Source: Desulfobacteraceae bacterium (GTDB taxonomy: Bacteria; Desulfobacterota; Desulfobacteria; Desulfobacterales; JAABSP01). From it: 64,000 nucleotides of DNA. The stretch covers positions 1 through 64,000 of the forward strand of contig JAABSP010000003.1 of assembly GCA_011390345.1 (NCBI GenBank), read 5' to 3'. Of the stretch, positions 35,192 to 44,310 are shown piece after piece. The translations under genes were made by a program, and so were the position numbers. The notes below the pieces were generated by a model, which was not told the DNA's origin, made no database searches, and worked only from the letters and a program-made list of their open reading frames with translations. The first letter of the stretch is position 1. Each line of letters starts with the position of its first letter.

Positions 35192-35386
35192 ATGGACATT
35201 GAAAGAAAAGACATCATCGAGATCGCAGAGGGGCTCCGGCTCATCGAAGAGGGGGTGGAGAAGATTCAGAACGTGATGCGGGAGAAGAAGATCACATCCC
35301 TGCAGGAGGTCGCGGCCGGCCTTCTGCCGATCTTCAAGTCGGATGACGATACGATTCGGGAGGATGTGCTGCGGCATCTCGGATAG
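35192..35386 (+). CDS. Small acidic helical protein of unknown function
   Basis: A 64-residue protein with a very good AGAGGAGG ribosome-binding site. The sequence predicts helices (IIEIAEGLRLIEEGVEKIQNV, in part) and no motif that I recognise. It follows the protease gene by 53 bp and ends just before a strong terminator, so it is likely the last gene of that transcript. Confidence 0.65.
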   Translation: MDIERKDIIEIAEGLRLIEEGVEKIQNVMREKKITSLQEVAAGLLPIFKSDDDTIREDVLRHLG

Positions 35387-35391
35387 CCAAA

Positions 35392-35428
35392 CTTTGAGGG
35401 GAGGCCGGAAAACGGCCTCCCCTCAAAG
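35392..35428. terminator. Bidirectional terminator with 16-bp perfect stem
   Basis: CTTTGAGGGGAGGCCG (35392-35407) pairs perfectly with 35413-35428 around a GAAAA loop. It sits between the small helical gene and the convergent isomerase-like gene and can serve both. Confidence 0.85.
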
Positions 35429-35449
35429 TAGATATTTTCTTCCTTTCCT

Positions 35450-36298
35450 CTACTCGATATCCAGCCCCATCTCTGCAAACAGCGGCCGCAGAAACGCCGC
35501 GCTCTCCTTCCCTGCCGCCTCCGGATGATCTGTATAAGGATAGAGTTCCAGGCTGATATGGCCGGTATAACCCAGCCGCTTCATGGCTTTCAATACCGAC
35601 GGAAAATCGATGGCCCCCTGTCCTGCAATGAGATGATTGTGAACCCTCGTGGGCGCGATGTCTTCGATATGGACATGGCCCACCCATTCAAACAGCGACT
35701 CTAAGGCCGCGGCCGGATCTTCCCCCGCGCAGTAGAAATGGCCGATATCGAAGTTCAGCCCCACGGCCTTGGAGCTGATATCCCGGATAAAGGGAAGGAA
35801 CTCTGCGGTCTTTTCCATTAAAAGATCCGGCTCCGGCTCCACCAATATCTTCACCCCCAGCTCCTCTGCCACTGGAATTACCCGATCCAGCCCCTGATAG
35901 AAGAGGCGAAAGGCTTCGTTTCGGGTCATCCCCTTTTCCAATGGCCCCCCCGGCGGAATCGAGATGTTTTCGCACCCCAGAAACTTTGCAATCTTCAGGC
36001 ATTTCTCCGTATGGTCGATCCGGATCTCCCGCCTGTCCGGGTCGGGCTCGATCCAGGAGGGGAGATAGGTGTCGCCCACGGCAAAGAGGGTGAAGCTGTT
36101 CAGGTTTGTGGGCGTCAGGCCGTATTCATCCAGACGCTTTTTGATCTCCCCGAGCGCGCCTTCATCGTAGTCGCCCGGATAGAGGTGGGGGCGGTCCCCC
36201 ATGATCTCCGCGCCTTTGAAGCCAAGATCTGCAATTCTTTTCAGGGATTCCGCAAGGGGGTATTTGACGAAAGCGTTGGTGCTGTATCCGAAGATCAT
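35450..36298 (-). CDS. Sugar phosphate isomerase/epimerase-like TIM-barrel protein
   Basis: A 282-residue member of the xylose-isomerase-like/AP-endonuclease-2 barrel family. Seen: MIFGYSTNAFVKYPL, GFKGAEIMGDRPHL, the metal-site Glu in VKILVEPEPDLL, VGLNFDIGHFYCAGEDP, HVHIEDIAP and HISLELYPY, which give the expected Glu/Asp/His metal ligands. It lies 80 bp downstream of the inositol phosphate synthase gene on the same strand, so the two may share a transcript and act on inositol or a related polyol (inference). The exact substrate is not known. Confidence 0.82.
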   Translation of the reverse strand: MIFGYSTNAFVKYPLAESLKRIADLGFKGAEIMGDRPHLYPGDYDEGALGEIKKRLDEYGLTPTNLNSFTLFAVGDTYLPSWIEPDPDRREIRIDHTEKCLKIAKFLGCENISIPPGGPLEKGMTRNEAFRLFYQGLDRVIPVAEELGVKILVEPEPDLLMEKTAEFLPFIRDISSKAVGLNFDIGHFYCAGEDPAAALESLFEWVGHVHIEDIAPTRVHNHLIAGQGAIDFPSVLKAMKRLGYTGHISLELYPYTDHPEAAGKESAAFLRPLFAEMGLDIE

Positions 36299-36378
36299 AT
36301 GTGCAATTCTTCCTTTTTGTTTTCGTTGATTGTCTTTTTAAAAAGCCTTTGATTCGGAAAGCCATTTGGGAATAGGGC

Positions 36379-37527
36379 CTATCGGCATTTCTCCTCGAGC
36401 TGCTGCAGGCCGACCATCTGATCCTGAAAGGTCAATGGCGGGTCATCTCCCAACGGCCTTTTGTAGAAGAAGGCCAGCTCCGGAATCAATCCTTTAAGAC
36501 CGGCCTTGTGTGCGGCCGCGGTCCAGCGGGCAAGATCTAGAATCATGGGCGCGGCCAGAATCGAATCCCGGCCCTGAAGATTGAGGCGCAAACTCATGGG
36601 CATGCCGAAGATGCCGTTGAAGTCGATCACATCCCAGGCCTCCTTCGCGTCACCTCTTGGCGGATAGTAGTCGATATGCACCTTGTGGGTCGATGTCCCG
36701 TACCGCTCCCCCACGGAATATCCCAGAATCTCATCCAGGATCTCGGTCTTGTTGGCCAGCTTGCCCTTTGCGCAGGCCGGGTCCATCAGATTCTTGCCGT
36801 CCGCGTTTCCTAAAATATTCAGGCTGTACCAGCCATCCACATGGAGTGCCCGGGCCTTGAGCGCGGATGCCAGCACGATCTTCAGATAGGTCTGCCCAGT
36901 CTTTCCGTCCCGTCCTGATATGGGAACCCCCTGCCGGATCGCCTCCTGAACCAGAGCCGGAACCTCGATAGGATTGGGGGTGAAGTTGACAACGGGAACG
37001 CCGGAGCGGACCGCGGCCAGTCCGTAGGCCAAATCCGGGAAAGATTTCGGATCGGCCTTTGCATAGAGCGCTGCCATGTCCCGGCAATCCTGCAGGTCCC
37101 CGCCCGCACAGGAGGGGAGAAGATTGACCAGCACCGGCAGACTATGGGGATATTTGTTCAGAAGATCGCGGATATCGGAGATCAGGTGCTCGGTCTGGCC
37201 TTTGAGCCCCATCTCCGGGGGCGGGGCCGAAAGCACCGGGATCTCAGCCAGAAGCTGCCGACTCTCTCCCCAGATCGCCTCCGGGAGGACGCCATGTCCT
37301 CGGATTGCGCTCTCCATATCCGTTTCCGTCCGGTCCCATCCGGCCATCCGGACCTTTTCCGCAGCCCCCAATCCCGGCAGCCCCTCCCGGGTGATGAGGC
37401 TCGGCAGGATTCTTTCAGGTTCGGATTGCAACAGTGAAACCGCGGCCGCAATGGTGGAGCCGATGGCCCCTTTTGCGCCGGCGATGAGCAGCAGCAGATG
37501 GCTGCGGTTTCTTGAATCGTATGTCAT
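36379..37527 (-). CDS. Myo-inositol-1-phosphate synthase (inositol-3-phosphate synthase)
   Basis: A 382-residue NAD-dependent lyase that cyclises glucose 6-phosphate to inositol phosphate. I start it at ATG 37527 (MTYDSRNRS), with GGGAA 8 nt upstream; the frame runs 67 codons further without coding character. Seen: GAKGAIGSTIAAA for the NAD fold, FTPNPIEVPALVQEA, SGRDGKTGQTYLKIVLA with the catalytic lysine region, GWYSLNILGNADGKNLMDP and STHKVHIDYYPPRGD. The product can feed phosphatidylinositol-type lipids or the compatible solute di-myo-inositol phosphate. The downstream isomerase-like gene is the only local partner. Confidence 0.9.
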   Translation of the reverse strand: MTYDSRNRSHLLLLIAGAKGAIGSTIAAAVSLLQSEPERILPSLITREGLPGLGAAEKVRMAGWDRTETDMESAIRGHGVLPEAIWGESRQLLAEIPVLSAPPPEMGLKGQTEHLISDIRDLLNKYPHSLPVLVNLLPSCAGGDLQDCRDMAALYAKADPKSFPDLAYGLAAVRSGVPVVNFTPNPIEVPALVQEAIRQGVPISGRDGKTGQTYLKIVLASALKARALHVDGWYSLNILGNADGKNLMDPACAKGKLANKTEILDEILGYSVGERYGTSTHKVHIDYYPPRGDAKEAWDVIDFNGIFGMPMSLRLNLQGRDSILAAPMILDLARWTAAAHKAGLKGLIPELAFFYKRPLGDDPPLTFQDQMVGLQQLEEKCR

Positions 37528-37708
37528 AAGAATTCCCTTTCCCCGTATTTCTGATTTGACACCCATGCCTATATCCACTATATGTAAAACAGCCTGAAAA
37601 AGCAACGCAGTTGTTGCGCCTTCAGTCCCCATACAGATAAGAGTTATATACTTCCTTTTTTTTATGCATTGCTTCGTTAAAGAGGCTGGCGAAAGGCGGG
37701 AACGGGCG

Positions 37709-39355
37709 ATGACCCAAGAGAACTTCATTGAAAGACTGGTTCAGCGTCTGGAGGCCGGAGAGCCTCGGGCCGTGGTGGAGAAGATCCTGCAAAAGAACTT
37801 TGCAACCGCTCCGGATACCCTTGAAACCGAGGAGGACAGCTACTTCTCCGTCTTCAGCGAACACCTCTACCGGTTCATTGTCGAACATTACAAACATGGC
37901 CGGGAGGGATGCTGCTTCTGGCGCTTTATCAAGACCCTTTCGCCCAAACAGTTGAAAAATCCGCCGCCCGATGAGCTGCGGATGATCGACCGGCTGGTCC
38001 GGATCTACTTCCATTCCGAACCCCTGGATGATCTAACCTGCCTCTTCATTCCGGTGGAGTCCCCGCACCTGATCAATGATTATCTCGGATGGATCAAACG
38101 GTATTTCTACGATGCCGATTATCCAACAAGCCTTTTGTGGCTCTATGCCCTGGACAGCTCCCTGGCCAGCCTCTTTCCCGCGGAGATGACCTTTATGGGG
38201 ATTCGCAGGCCCGGTAATGATCCGGATATTTTGATCCCGGATTTCTATGCCACCGAGTCGGTGATGATCAAGCGGTATTCCCTGGACGGGAGCCGGTACG
38301 GGGTTCTGGAGGGGAAGGCGGCAAATTATGAGTTCCGCCAGTTTTTCGCGTTTCTGCGCCGGGAGCACCGGGATCGCTGTCTCTCCCGTTCCGGCAAAAA
38401 AGAGGAGTACAGCGATCCGGACGCCTATAAAAGGGAGTGGGAGAAGTTCAACGATGTTCTCAAATACGGGGTGTCGGACAAAAACGAGATCGGCTGCATC
38501 AGCTTTTCGGATCTGCGGGCCAGCACCCGCTTTCTCACCACCTACGGAAAGGATGTCTATCTCAACAAGATCCAGCAGCCCTTTTTCGAGCAGACCCGGC
38601 TCATCAGCCGCAAATACAGCGGCCGGATCGACAAATTCATGGGTGACAATGTCATGTGCGTCTTTATCGACCATTTCCTCTCCCCACAGGAGTCCGAGGG
38701 GATGGTGGCCCGGAACTTCTGTTCCCTCTTTGAACTCTGCCGGGTCCTCAACGGGCTCATCGAATCTTCGGGTCTCACCGGAGTGAATCTCGGCTTGAGA
38801 AGCGGCGCCACCTACGGGGATCAGATATTACGATCGAATCTCGGCAATGAGATCGTGCGGGATTTCACCGTGACCGGAGAGACCGTCAACCTTGCAGCCC
38901 GTCTGGAACATATCACCATCCATGAACTGATCCTTCACAACCGCTCCTATTTCGAAAAGGCCATCGAGCGGTTCCCCAAAATCTGCGATCTGCTCTCGAT
39001 CGGCCTTTGCTCGGATAACCTGAATCCAGAGACCCAGGCCGTGGTGGACAATTTCACCCTCTATCAGAACATCCATTCCAACCTGGAGTACCTGAACCAG
39101 GCTCGGTTCGATATCCGGTGCAACGAGGCCTATTACCGGATGTTGAAGGCCCATCTGATGCAAAAGGGATTCACCTGCCACAATCCGGAAAATGCCAAGG
39201 CTTTCGGATATGAAGAAATGGTCTCTGAAGGATTTGACCTGAAATTCTATTTGTCCTATTATAGCCCAAAGGGATTTACCGGATATGAACGCATATGGAT
39301 ACTGCCGTTGGAGCCGGATCTGCTCAAAGGGCTGGATGTGGGAAAAATCGTTTAA
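37709..39355 (+). CDS. Class III adenylate/guanylate cyclase with novel N-terminal domain
   Basis: A 548-residue protein from ATG 37709 (an in-frame ATG at 37664 has no ribosome-binding site). The first ~250 residues match no domain I know. The rest is a class III cyclase: metal-binding Asp in CISFSDLRASTRF, Lys and the second Asp in DKFMGDNVMCVF, and transition-state Asn and Arg in DFTVTGETVNLAARLE. The Lys/Asp specificity pair suggests cAMP. About 130 residues follow the catalytic domain. A stand-alone receiver gene follows 20 bp later and very probably shares the transcript. Confidence 0.85.
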   Translation: MTQENFIERLVQRLEAGEPRAVVEKILQKNFATAPDTLETEEDSYFSVFSEHLYRFIVEHYKHGREGCCFWRFIKTLSPKQLKNPPPDELRMIDRLVRIYFHSEPLDDLTCLFIPVESPHLINDYLGWIKRYFYDADYPTSLLWLYALDSSLASLFPAEMTFMGIRRPGNDPDILIPDFYATESVMIKRYSLDGSRYGVLEGKAANYEFRQFFAFLRREHRDRCLSRSGKKEEYSDPDAYKREWEKFNDVLKYGVSDKNEIGCISFSDLRASTRFLTTYGKDVYLNKIQQPFFEQTRLISRKYSGRIDKFMGDNVMCVFIDHFLSPQESEGMVARNFCSLFELCRVLNGLIESSGLTGVNLGLRSGATYGDQILRSNLGNEIVRDFTVTGETVNLAARLEHITIHELILHNRSYFEKAIERFPKICDLLSIGLCSDNLNPETQAVVDNFTLYQNIHSNLEYLNQARFDIRCNEAYYRMLKAHLMQKGFTCHNPENAKAFGYEEMVSEGFDLKFYLSYYSPKGFTGYERIWILPLEPDLLKGLDVGKIV

Positions 39356-39375
39356 CAGTGGCGAGGTAAAGTGAC

Positions 39376-39765
39376 GTGGCGCGCATATTGATCGCGGATG
39401 ATGAGGCGGTAATCCGGATGATGTTCAGAGCCTTCCTGGAACGGGACGGCTTTGATGTGCTGGAGGCCGCAAACGGAAACGAAGCCCTGGCGGTCTGCCG
39501 GAAGGAGCGGCCCGATCTTATCATCATCGATCTGATCATGCCGGACAAAGAGGGGATCGAGACCATCATGGAGTTGAAGCAGCTCTATCCGGATCTGAAG
39601 ATCATCGCGATCTCGGGCGGGGGGCGCATCCGGGCCGGAGAGTATCTCACCATCGCAGCCACCTTCGGGGTGGATCAAACCCTGCAGAAGCCTATCGAGC
39701 GGGAGGAGCTGCTGCGGGTGGTCCGGAGTCTCCTTCCGAGAGAAGGAGATCCCCCGGAAGAGTGA
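39376..39765 (+). CDS. Stand-alone CheY-like response regulator
   Basis: A 129-residue receiver with no output domain, starting at GTG 39376. Acidic pocket in ILIADDEAVIR, phospho-acceptor Asp in DLIIIDLIMPDKEG, switch Ser in IIAISGGG and Lys in TLQKPIEREEL are all present. It lies 20 bp after one nucleotide cyclase gene and converges with a second, so it may modulate cyclase activity or act in phosphorelay (inference). Confidence 0.92.
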   Translation: MARILIADDEAVIRMMFRAFLERDGFDVLEAANGNEALAVCRKERPDLIIIDLIMPDKEGIETIMELKQLYPDLKIIAISGGGRIRAGEYLTIAATFGVDQTLQKPIEREELLRVVRSLLPREGDPPEE

Positions 39766-39769
39766 TCCC

Positions 39770-42055
39770 TTATTTCTCCTCCATCACCCATACCCCTTTC
39801 CAATCTTCATCCGGGGGATTCTCCTGGAGATAGCTGCACCGCTTGATATACATCTTTGAGATCTTGTCTTCGGGATTGAGACGACAGGCCTCGTTGAACG
39901 CGGCCACGGCCTTTTCCCAGCTCCCCTGCCGATAGTAAGAGACCCCCTCCTTGAAGTAGTTGAGCACCTCCATCAGATTGGGGAAGCTCTTCTCGCTGTG
40001 GTAGTCGAGCACCTCAAAGACGCTCACCGGCTCGGTCTTTCCCTTGACCACCACCTTGTCGATCTCCCGGACCCGATAGATTCCCCGCAGCTTCTCCAAT
40101 GTATATTCGCTGATGAGGATGCGGGTGGAATACTGCTTGCAGGCGCTCTCCAGCCGGGAGGAGAGATTGACGCCGTCGCCGATCATGGTGTAGTTCATCC
40201 GCTTGGGAGAGCCGATGTTTCCGGTGACGATATTGTCGGTATTGAGGCCGATGCCCATGTCGATGGGCTTTTTGCCGTGGGAGATGCGGATCTGGTTCCA
40301 CTTGTCCAGCTCGACGATCATGGAGATGGCCGCGCGCATTCCCCGGTCCTCGTCATCCCCCTGGGCCACGGGAACCCCGAATCCGGCCATGATCGCGTCG
40401 CCGATGAACTTGTCAAGCATTCCCCCCTCCCGCTGGATACAGTCCACCATGATGGTGAAGTACTCGTTGAGCAGAGAGACTGTCCCCTGTGCCCCCAGCT
40501 CCTCGGTGAGGGTGGTGAAGCCCCGGATGTCAGAGAAGAGTACTGTGGCCACCATGCTCTTACCGCCAAGCTCCCCGCCCTCCATGAGCTGATCCGCGAT
40601 GCCCGCGTCCATGTAGAGCGACATGGTCGATTTCATCCGCTTCTCGTTGCTGATGTCCTCCATCATGATCATCACACCCAGCTTCCGGTTCTCCGCGCTC
40701 ACCAACGGGTGGAAGGTGAGATTCAAAGATTTCTTCTTGCCCCCGAAGGCCATCTCCTTGTCCATGATCACTTCGGAATCCTGGGATTCGGAGACCCGGC
40801 GGAGCCGGTCCATGAACCATGCGTTGTCTCCGGTGAAGAAGTCCTCGGCCTTTTTGTCCAGTACATGGTCGATGGTGGCCTCCATGATCTTCAGGCCCGC
40901 ACGGTTGCAGGTGATGATCCGGCCCTCCTCATCGATGGTGATCACCGCGTTGGTCATGCTCTCCAGCATGCTTTCGGAGTAGTTCTTCATGTTCTGAACT
41001 TCGTTGAAGAGCTTGGCATTCTCCAGCGCGATCGCGATCTGGCCAGTAAAGGTTCGCAGCCGGAACTCATCCTCGTCCGTAAAAGGCCCTCCCCGCTTGT
41101 TGAGCACCTGGGTGACGCCGATGGTCTTCCCCTCCTTGTTGATGACGGGAACGCAGAGAATGGAGCGGGTGAAGTATCCGGTCTGCCGGTCAAAGGTGGG
41201 GTTGAAGCGCAGGTCCGCATAGGCATGGGGGATGTTGACCGATTTGCCCGAGCTGAAGACCGTGCCCGCGATCCCCAAGTGGTTGGGCAGCCGGATCTCC
41301 GTGCCTAGCCCCTCGCCGACCCGGGAGAAGAGTTCCTTGGACTTTTCGTCATTGAGAAAGAGGGTGGAGCGCTCGGCATTGAGCAGTTTTGTGGCCTGGG
41401 ACATAACCTTCTGGAGAACCGTGCCCAGTTCGATCTCGGAGATGACGTCCGAGACCACTTTGAAAAACTCCATCTCCTGGTCCCGGCTCTTCCGGATCTT
41501 CTCCACGAACTGGACCGTCTGGAGGGCCACCGCGGCCTGGGTGGTCATGGCCGTGAGCATGGCCAGATTCTCCTCGGTGAACTTCCCCCGCCGCTTGTTC
41601 AGGGCCTGGGCCACCCCGATCACCACTCCCTTGACGGTCTTGATGGGCGCACACAGGATGCTTTTGGTCACATAGTTGGTCTTTTCGTCGATGCTCCGGT
41701 CAAAGTGTTCGTTCTGGTACGCGTCATGGACGATCATTCCCTTGCCGGTGCTGAAGACATGGCCGGCCACGCCGCTCTTCTCCAGAATCCGGATCTCCCG
41801 CTGGATATTGCCCCGGGCCACCCTGGAGTAGAGTTCATCGGTTTCCTGGTCGTGGAGGAAGATGGTTCCCCGCTCTGCATTGACCTCTCCGGTGATGATG
41901 TCGATGAGGGCCTCCAGCAGTTCATCCAGGGTCTCGTATGCGGCCATGGCCTGGGAGATATTCAGCAGCATTTCGGCTTTGTTATTGGCCGTTTCCCTCC
42001 CGGATATTTGGGGCGGGGTCTCTAAAACCGTCGTATCTGTATTATGCTCGTTCAT
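39770..42055 (-). CDS. GAF-GAF-PAS adenylate/guanylate cyclase with C-terminal TPR
   Basis: A 761-residue soluble cyclase. Domains in order: GAF (~30-190), GAF (~205-365), PAS (~375-485), class III catalytic domain (~500-690), TPR-like tail (~700-745, VSYYRQGSWEKAVAAFNEAC). Catalytic residues are intact: VLFSDIRGFTTL and DKFIGDAIMAGFG for the metals and Lys, NYTMIGDGVNLSSRLE for Asn and Arg. The two GAF domains are closely related to each other (both contain INKEGK or VKG-like then QVLNKR/QALNKR G-x-FT). It overlaps the upstream coiled-coil gene by 14 nt, so the pair is one operon; GAGGAG precedes the ATG. Confidence 0.93.
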   Translation of the reverse strand: MNEHNTDTTVLETPPQISGRETANNKAEMLLNISQAMAAYETLDELLEALIDIITGEVNAERGTIFLHDQETDELYSRVARGNIQREIRILEKSGVAGHVFSTGKGMIVHDAYQNEHFDRSIDEKTNYVTKSILCAPIKTVKGVVIGVAQALNKRRGKFTEENLAMLTAMTTQAAVALQTVQFVEKIRKSRDQEMEFFKVVSDVISEIELGTVLQKVMSQATKLLNAERSTLFLNDEKSKELFSRVGEGLGTEIRLPNHLGIAGTVFSSGKSVNIPHAYADLRFNPTFDRQTGYFTRSILCVPVINKEGKTIGVTQVLNKRGGPFTDEDEFRLRTFTGQIAIALENAKLFNEVQNMKNYSESMLESMTNAVITIDEEGRIITCNRAGLKIMEATIDHVLDKKAEDFFTGDNAWFMDRLRRVSESQDSEVIMDKEMAFGGKKKSLNLTFHPLVSAENRKLGVMIMMEDISNEKRMKSTMSLYMDAGIADQLMEGGELGGKSMVATVLFSDIRGFTTLTEELGAQGTVSLLNEYFTIMVDCIQREGGMLDKFIGDAIMAGFGVPVAQGDDEDRGMRAAISMIVELDKWNQIRISHGKKPIDMGIGLNTDNIVTGNIGSPKRMNYTMIGDGVNLSSRLESACKQYSTRILISEYTLEKLRGIYRVREIDKVVVKGKTEPVSVFEVLDYHSEKSFPNLMEVLNYFKEGVSYYRQGSWEKAVAAFNEACRLNPEDKISKMYIKRCSYLQENPPDEDWKGVWVMEEK

Positions 42056-42725
42056 GATGCTCCTCGAGTTTTAGGCGCAGGGTCCGGATCGCCTGCTGTA
42101 GATGATGGATTTCGTCCTCCCCGGCCCGCTGCTGGATTTCCATCTCCTCCTGATAACTTTTCTGCATCTCTTCCATGTTCTCCCGCAGGCTGATGATGGT
42201 ATCCTTCTGCGAAGCGATCTCCCCCTCCAGCTCCTGCCGAACCCGCTGTTCCGCCTCCATGCCCGAGAATTTCATCAGTTCCATCTCATCCCGCTGCTGA
42301 GTCACCATGGATTTGAGTTCCGCAGTCTCCTTTTCAGACTGGGCTTGGGCCCGCTGCTCCGCCTCCATGCCTTCGAACTTCATCACCTCAAGCTCCTCCC
42401 GAAGCCGGCCGATGGTCCCCTTCAGGTGTTCGACCTCCCGGGTCGCCTCCGCAGTTGCAGTGCGGGTCTTTTCCGCCTCCCGGGCCGAGACCTGATCCAT
42501 CTGATCCCGCTGCCGGTCTACTGTGGTCCTGAGGTGTGTGATCTTGTTCTCGACTTCGGCAAGGGTCTTCCGGATATTCTCATCTTCCAGTTCGACCCGC
42601 CTATCCAGTTCTTCCCGAATTCGGGCGATGGTCCCCTTCAGGTGGCGGTTCTCCTTCTCGAGTTCCTGCCGGGCGGTCTCATTGGAAATCTGCTCTTGAT
42701 TCTGTTCTGTATCCTGATTTTTCAT
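42042..42725 (-). CDS. Coiled-coil protein coupled to the GAF-GAF-PAS cyclase
   Basis: A 227-residue, nearly continuous coiled coil with few hydrophobic stretches and no membrane helix. It has internal repeats: HLKGTI-x-R-(I/L)REEL occurs twice (residues ~28 and ~104) and MKF-x-GMEAEQR twice (~118 and ~151). Its 3' end overlaps the cyclase start by 14 nt. It may scaffold or dimerise the cyclase (inference). Its start lies in the last of three 13-bp tandem repeats, described separately. Confidence 0.7.
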   Translation of the reverse strand: MKNQDTEQNQEQISNETARQELEKENRHLKGTIARIREELDRRVELEDENIRKTLAEVENKITHLRTTVDRQRDQMDQVSAREAEKTRTATAEATREVEHLKGTIGRLREELEVMKFEGMEAEQRAQAQSEKETAELKSMVTQQRDEMELMKFSGMEAEQRVRQELEGEIASQKDTIISLRENMEEMQKSYQEEMEIQQRAGEDEIHHLQQAIRTLRLKLEEHHERA

Positions 42726-42759
42726 CTCAATTTTTCATCTCAATTCTTCATCTCAATTC
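42721..42759 (-). repeat. Triplicated 13-bp translation-start repeat
   Basis: Three head-to-tail copies of a 13-bp unit (42721-42733, 42734-42746, 42747-42759) each contain an ATG on the minus strand (ATGs at 42751, 42738 and 42725). The first two ATGs open three-codon frames reading Met-Lys-Asn-stop; the third is the start of the coiled-coil gene. The unit is not a multiple of three, so each copy sits in a different frame. Confidence 0.85.
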
Positions 42760-42955
42760 GAGGAACGATATCGGTTGGGATTTGTGCCAATATGACGGAA
42801 TCGATCCGGGCTGTCAAGCCCCAACTGGTAAGTCCTGTTTTTCTCCATTTTTTTCTTGATTTGTTCAAATAAAGGAATATTTTCTTAAAAAAGTAGTATA
42901 GGATTCGGCCCCCTTGCAAGGCCATTCCAGGGGGAATTCTTTCAGGAGGTGAAAT

Positions 42956-43150
42956 ATGAAGTATGTATGGTATCTGATCATTCTACTGGCACTGGCCTTT
43001 GGTCTCGACTATTTCGGGGTGGTCTACATCCCCTGGTTCCATCTGGACAAGCCCGATGTACAGATTGAAAATCCGGTCAAGGGAACCAAGCGAAGCCGGC
43101 AGGCCATCGAGGAGAATCTGGAAGAGAAGCCGGATGATGACCGCTGGTGA
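42956..43150 (+). CDS. Small single-pass membrane protein
   Basis: A 64-residue protein with an N-terminal membrane helix (YVWYLIILLALAFGLDYFGV) and a short hydrophilic, charged C-terminus (cytoplasmic or periplasmic side not decidable). An excellent CAGGAGGTG ribosome-binding site lies 6 nt before the ATG. Unknown family; monocistronic by position between two minus-strand blocks. Confidence 0.7.
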   Translation: MKYVWYLIILLALAFGLDYFGVVYIPWFHLDKPDVQIENPVKGTKRSRQAIEENLEEKPDDDRW

Positions 43151-43175
43151 TGCCGGTCTTTTTCCAACTGCCTCT

Positions 43176-44309
43176 TCAGTGCTTTTCCACACCATATACG
43201 AGCAGAGGCCAGTATCCCCCCGGCTTGTCCGGAAACTTGGCGCTCAATCTCAGCTCCCCCTTTCGGGGCCGGATCTCGCCGGTGAAGCGGTCATTTCCCA
43301 ACGGCTGCAGGTCGATCCATTTCTCTCCCCAATCGCCTTTATTTATCAGCACCACTTCTGCCGCTTCCGGGGATCGGATCGTAAAGTTATAAGGAGCCTC
43401 TTCCGCCAGCCCCTTCTGCAGCGGCGCCTCAGAAATCAGAATCCGCCTTTCCCCCTGTTCATGTGTACGGGGAAAGCCGGTGAAATCTGATCTGCCGGCA
43501 AGTTCCCACAGGGTCTTGCCCGGGAATCCGTATCGGCAGAAGCTTCGGATCTGGGGTCTGCCCGGATAGGGGCGGGCCTCGAATTCGGATTTGGTGACGG
43601 GACGGGGCAGCAACTGCCATTTCGGATCTTCTGGGAAATGGTCGAAGATGAAGTATTCCGGGGGTGTGAGAAAGTAGTAGTCGTCGAACTTCCGGGCAAA
43701 TCGGCCCTTTTTGATGAATCCGCTGCCCCAGGTCGCGTCGATGAGATACCAGCGGCCGTCGATCTTCACCCCGTTCCACTCATGGTTGGGCGCTGAAAAC
43801 CGCTTGCCCGGATAATAGGTGTCGCCCTTGCTGTATCCCCGGATCCGGACGATCTCAAGACCCGAGCGTTCTGCCAGGGCCTCGAAGAGGGAGGAGTAGC
43901 CGTTGCAGACCGCGCTTCGCCGCTTAAATGCCTGTTCCGCACAGATCTCGGGCGGATACTCCCAGTATCCCTCATCGGTCTCGTAGTCGATCTTCAGGGT
44001 GATCCACCGGAAGATGACCCGGGCCTTTTCCGCGTCGGTTTGGGTCTTCTGAGTGAGGTATCGGGCCAGCTCGTCAATCGAATCCTCCACACTGGCCGGC
44101 GCAGTTGTGGCATGGCGGTCGATCCTGTCGAAATCATCGCTTTCCCTGATGGGTTGGTATGCGCTCTTGTGGCGCGCGGCCGGCTCCGGACGGTTTCTTC
44201 GGATTTCAGAAACCGCGGGATCGGCGCCGCAGCCGAATCCGACAGTTCCCAACAGCACGGATAAGAGGAGTACCGGAATGCTCATGTACTGACATTTTTG
44301 CCGTATCAT
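43176..44309 (-). CDS. Exported transglutaminase-like (cysteine protease fold) protein
   Basis: A 377-residue protein with an N-terminal hydrophobic export signal (IPVLLLSVLLGTVGF) ending near Cys27, possibly a lipoprotein although the lipobox is not canonical. The transglutaminase-like triad is visible: Cys135 (RRSAVCNGYSSLF), His176 (APNHEWNGV) and Asp191 (WYLIDATWG). The layout resembles the KY/CYK3-type peptidase group, with a C-terminal beta-rich domain. In bacteria such proteins may cleave or cross-link peptides in the envelope; the substrate is unknown. ATG 44309 and ATG 44285 are both possible starts. Its ribosome-binding region lies in a tandem repeat. Confidence 0.8.
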   Translation of the reverse strand: MIRQKCQYMSIPVLLLSVLLGTVGFGCGADPAVSEIRRNRPEPAARHKSAYQPIRESDDFDRIDRHATTAPASVEDSIDELARYLTQKTQTDAEKARVIFRWITLKIDYETDEGYWEYPPEICAEQAFKRRSAVCNGYSSLFEALAERSGLEIVRIRGYSKGDTYYPGKRFSAPNHEWNGVKIDGRWYLIDATWGSGFIKKGRFARKFDDYYFLTPPEYFIFDHFPEDPKWQLLPRPVTKSEFEARPYPGRPQIRSFCRYGFPGKTLWELAGRSDFTGFPRTHEQGERRILISEAPLQKGLAEEAPYNFTIRSPEAAEVVLINKGDWGEKWIDLQPLGNDRFTGEIRPRKGELRLSAKFPDKPGGYWPLLVYGVEKH

Positions 44310-44310
44310 T

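Noticed and set aside
39998-41308. A 436-codon open frame antisense to the GAF-GAF-PAS cyclase
   Set aside because: Shadow of a multidomain gene with intact catalytic residues; composition is His/Asp-rich as typical for such shadows.
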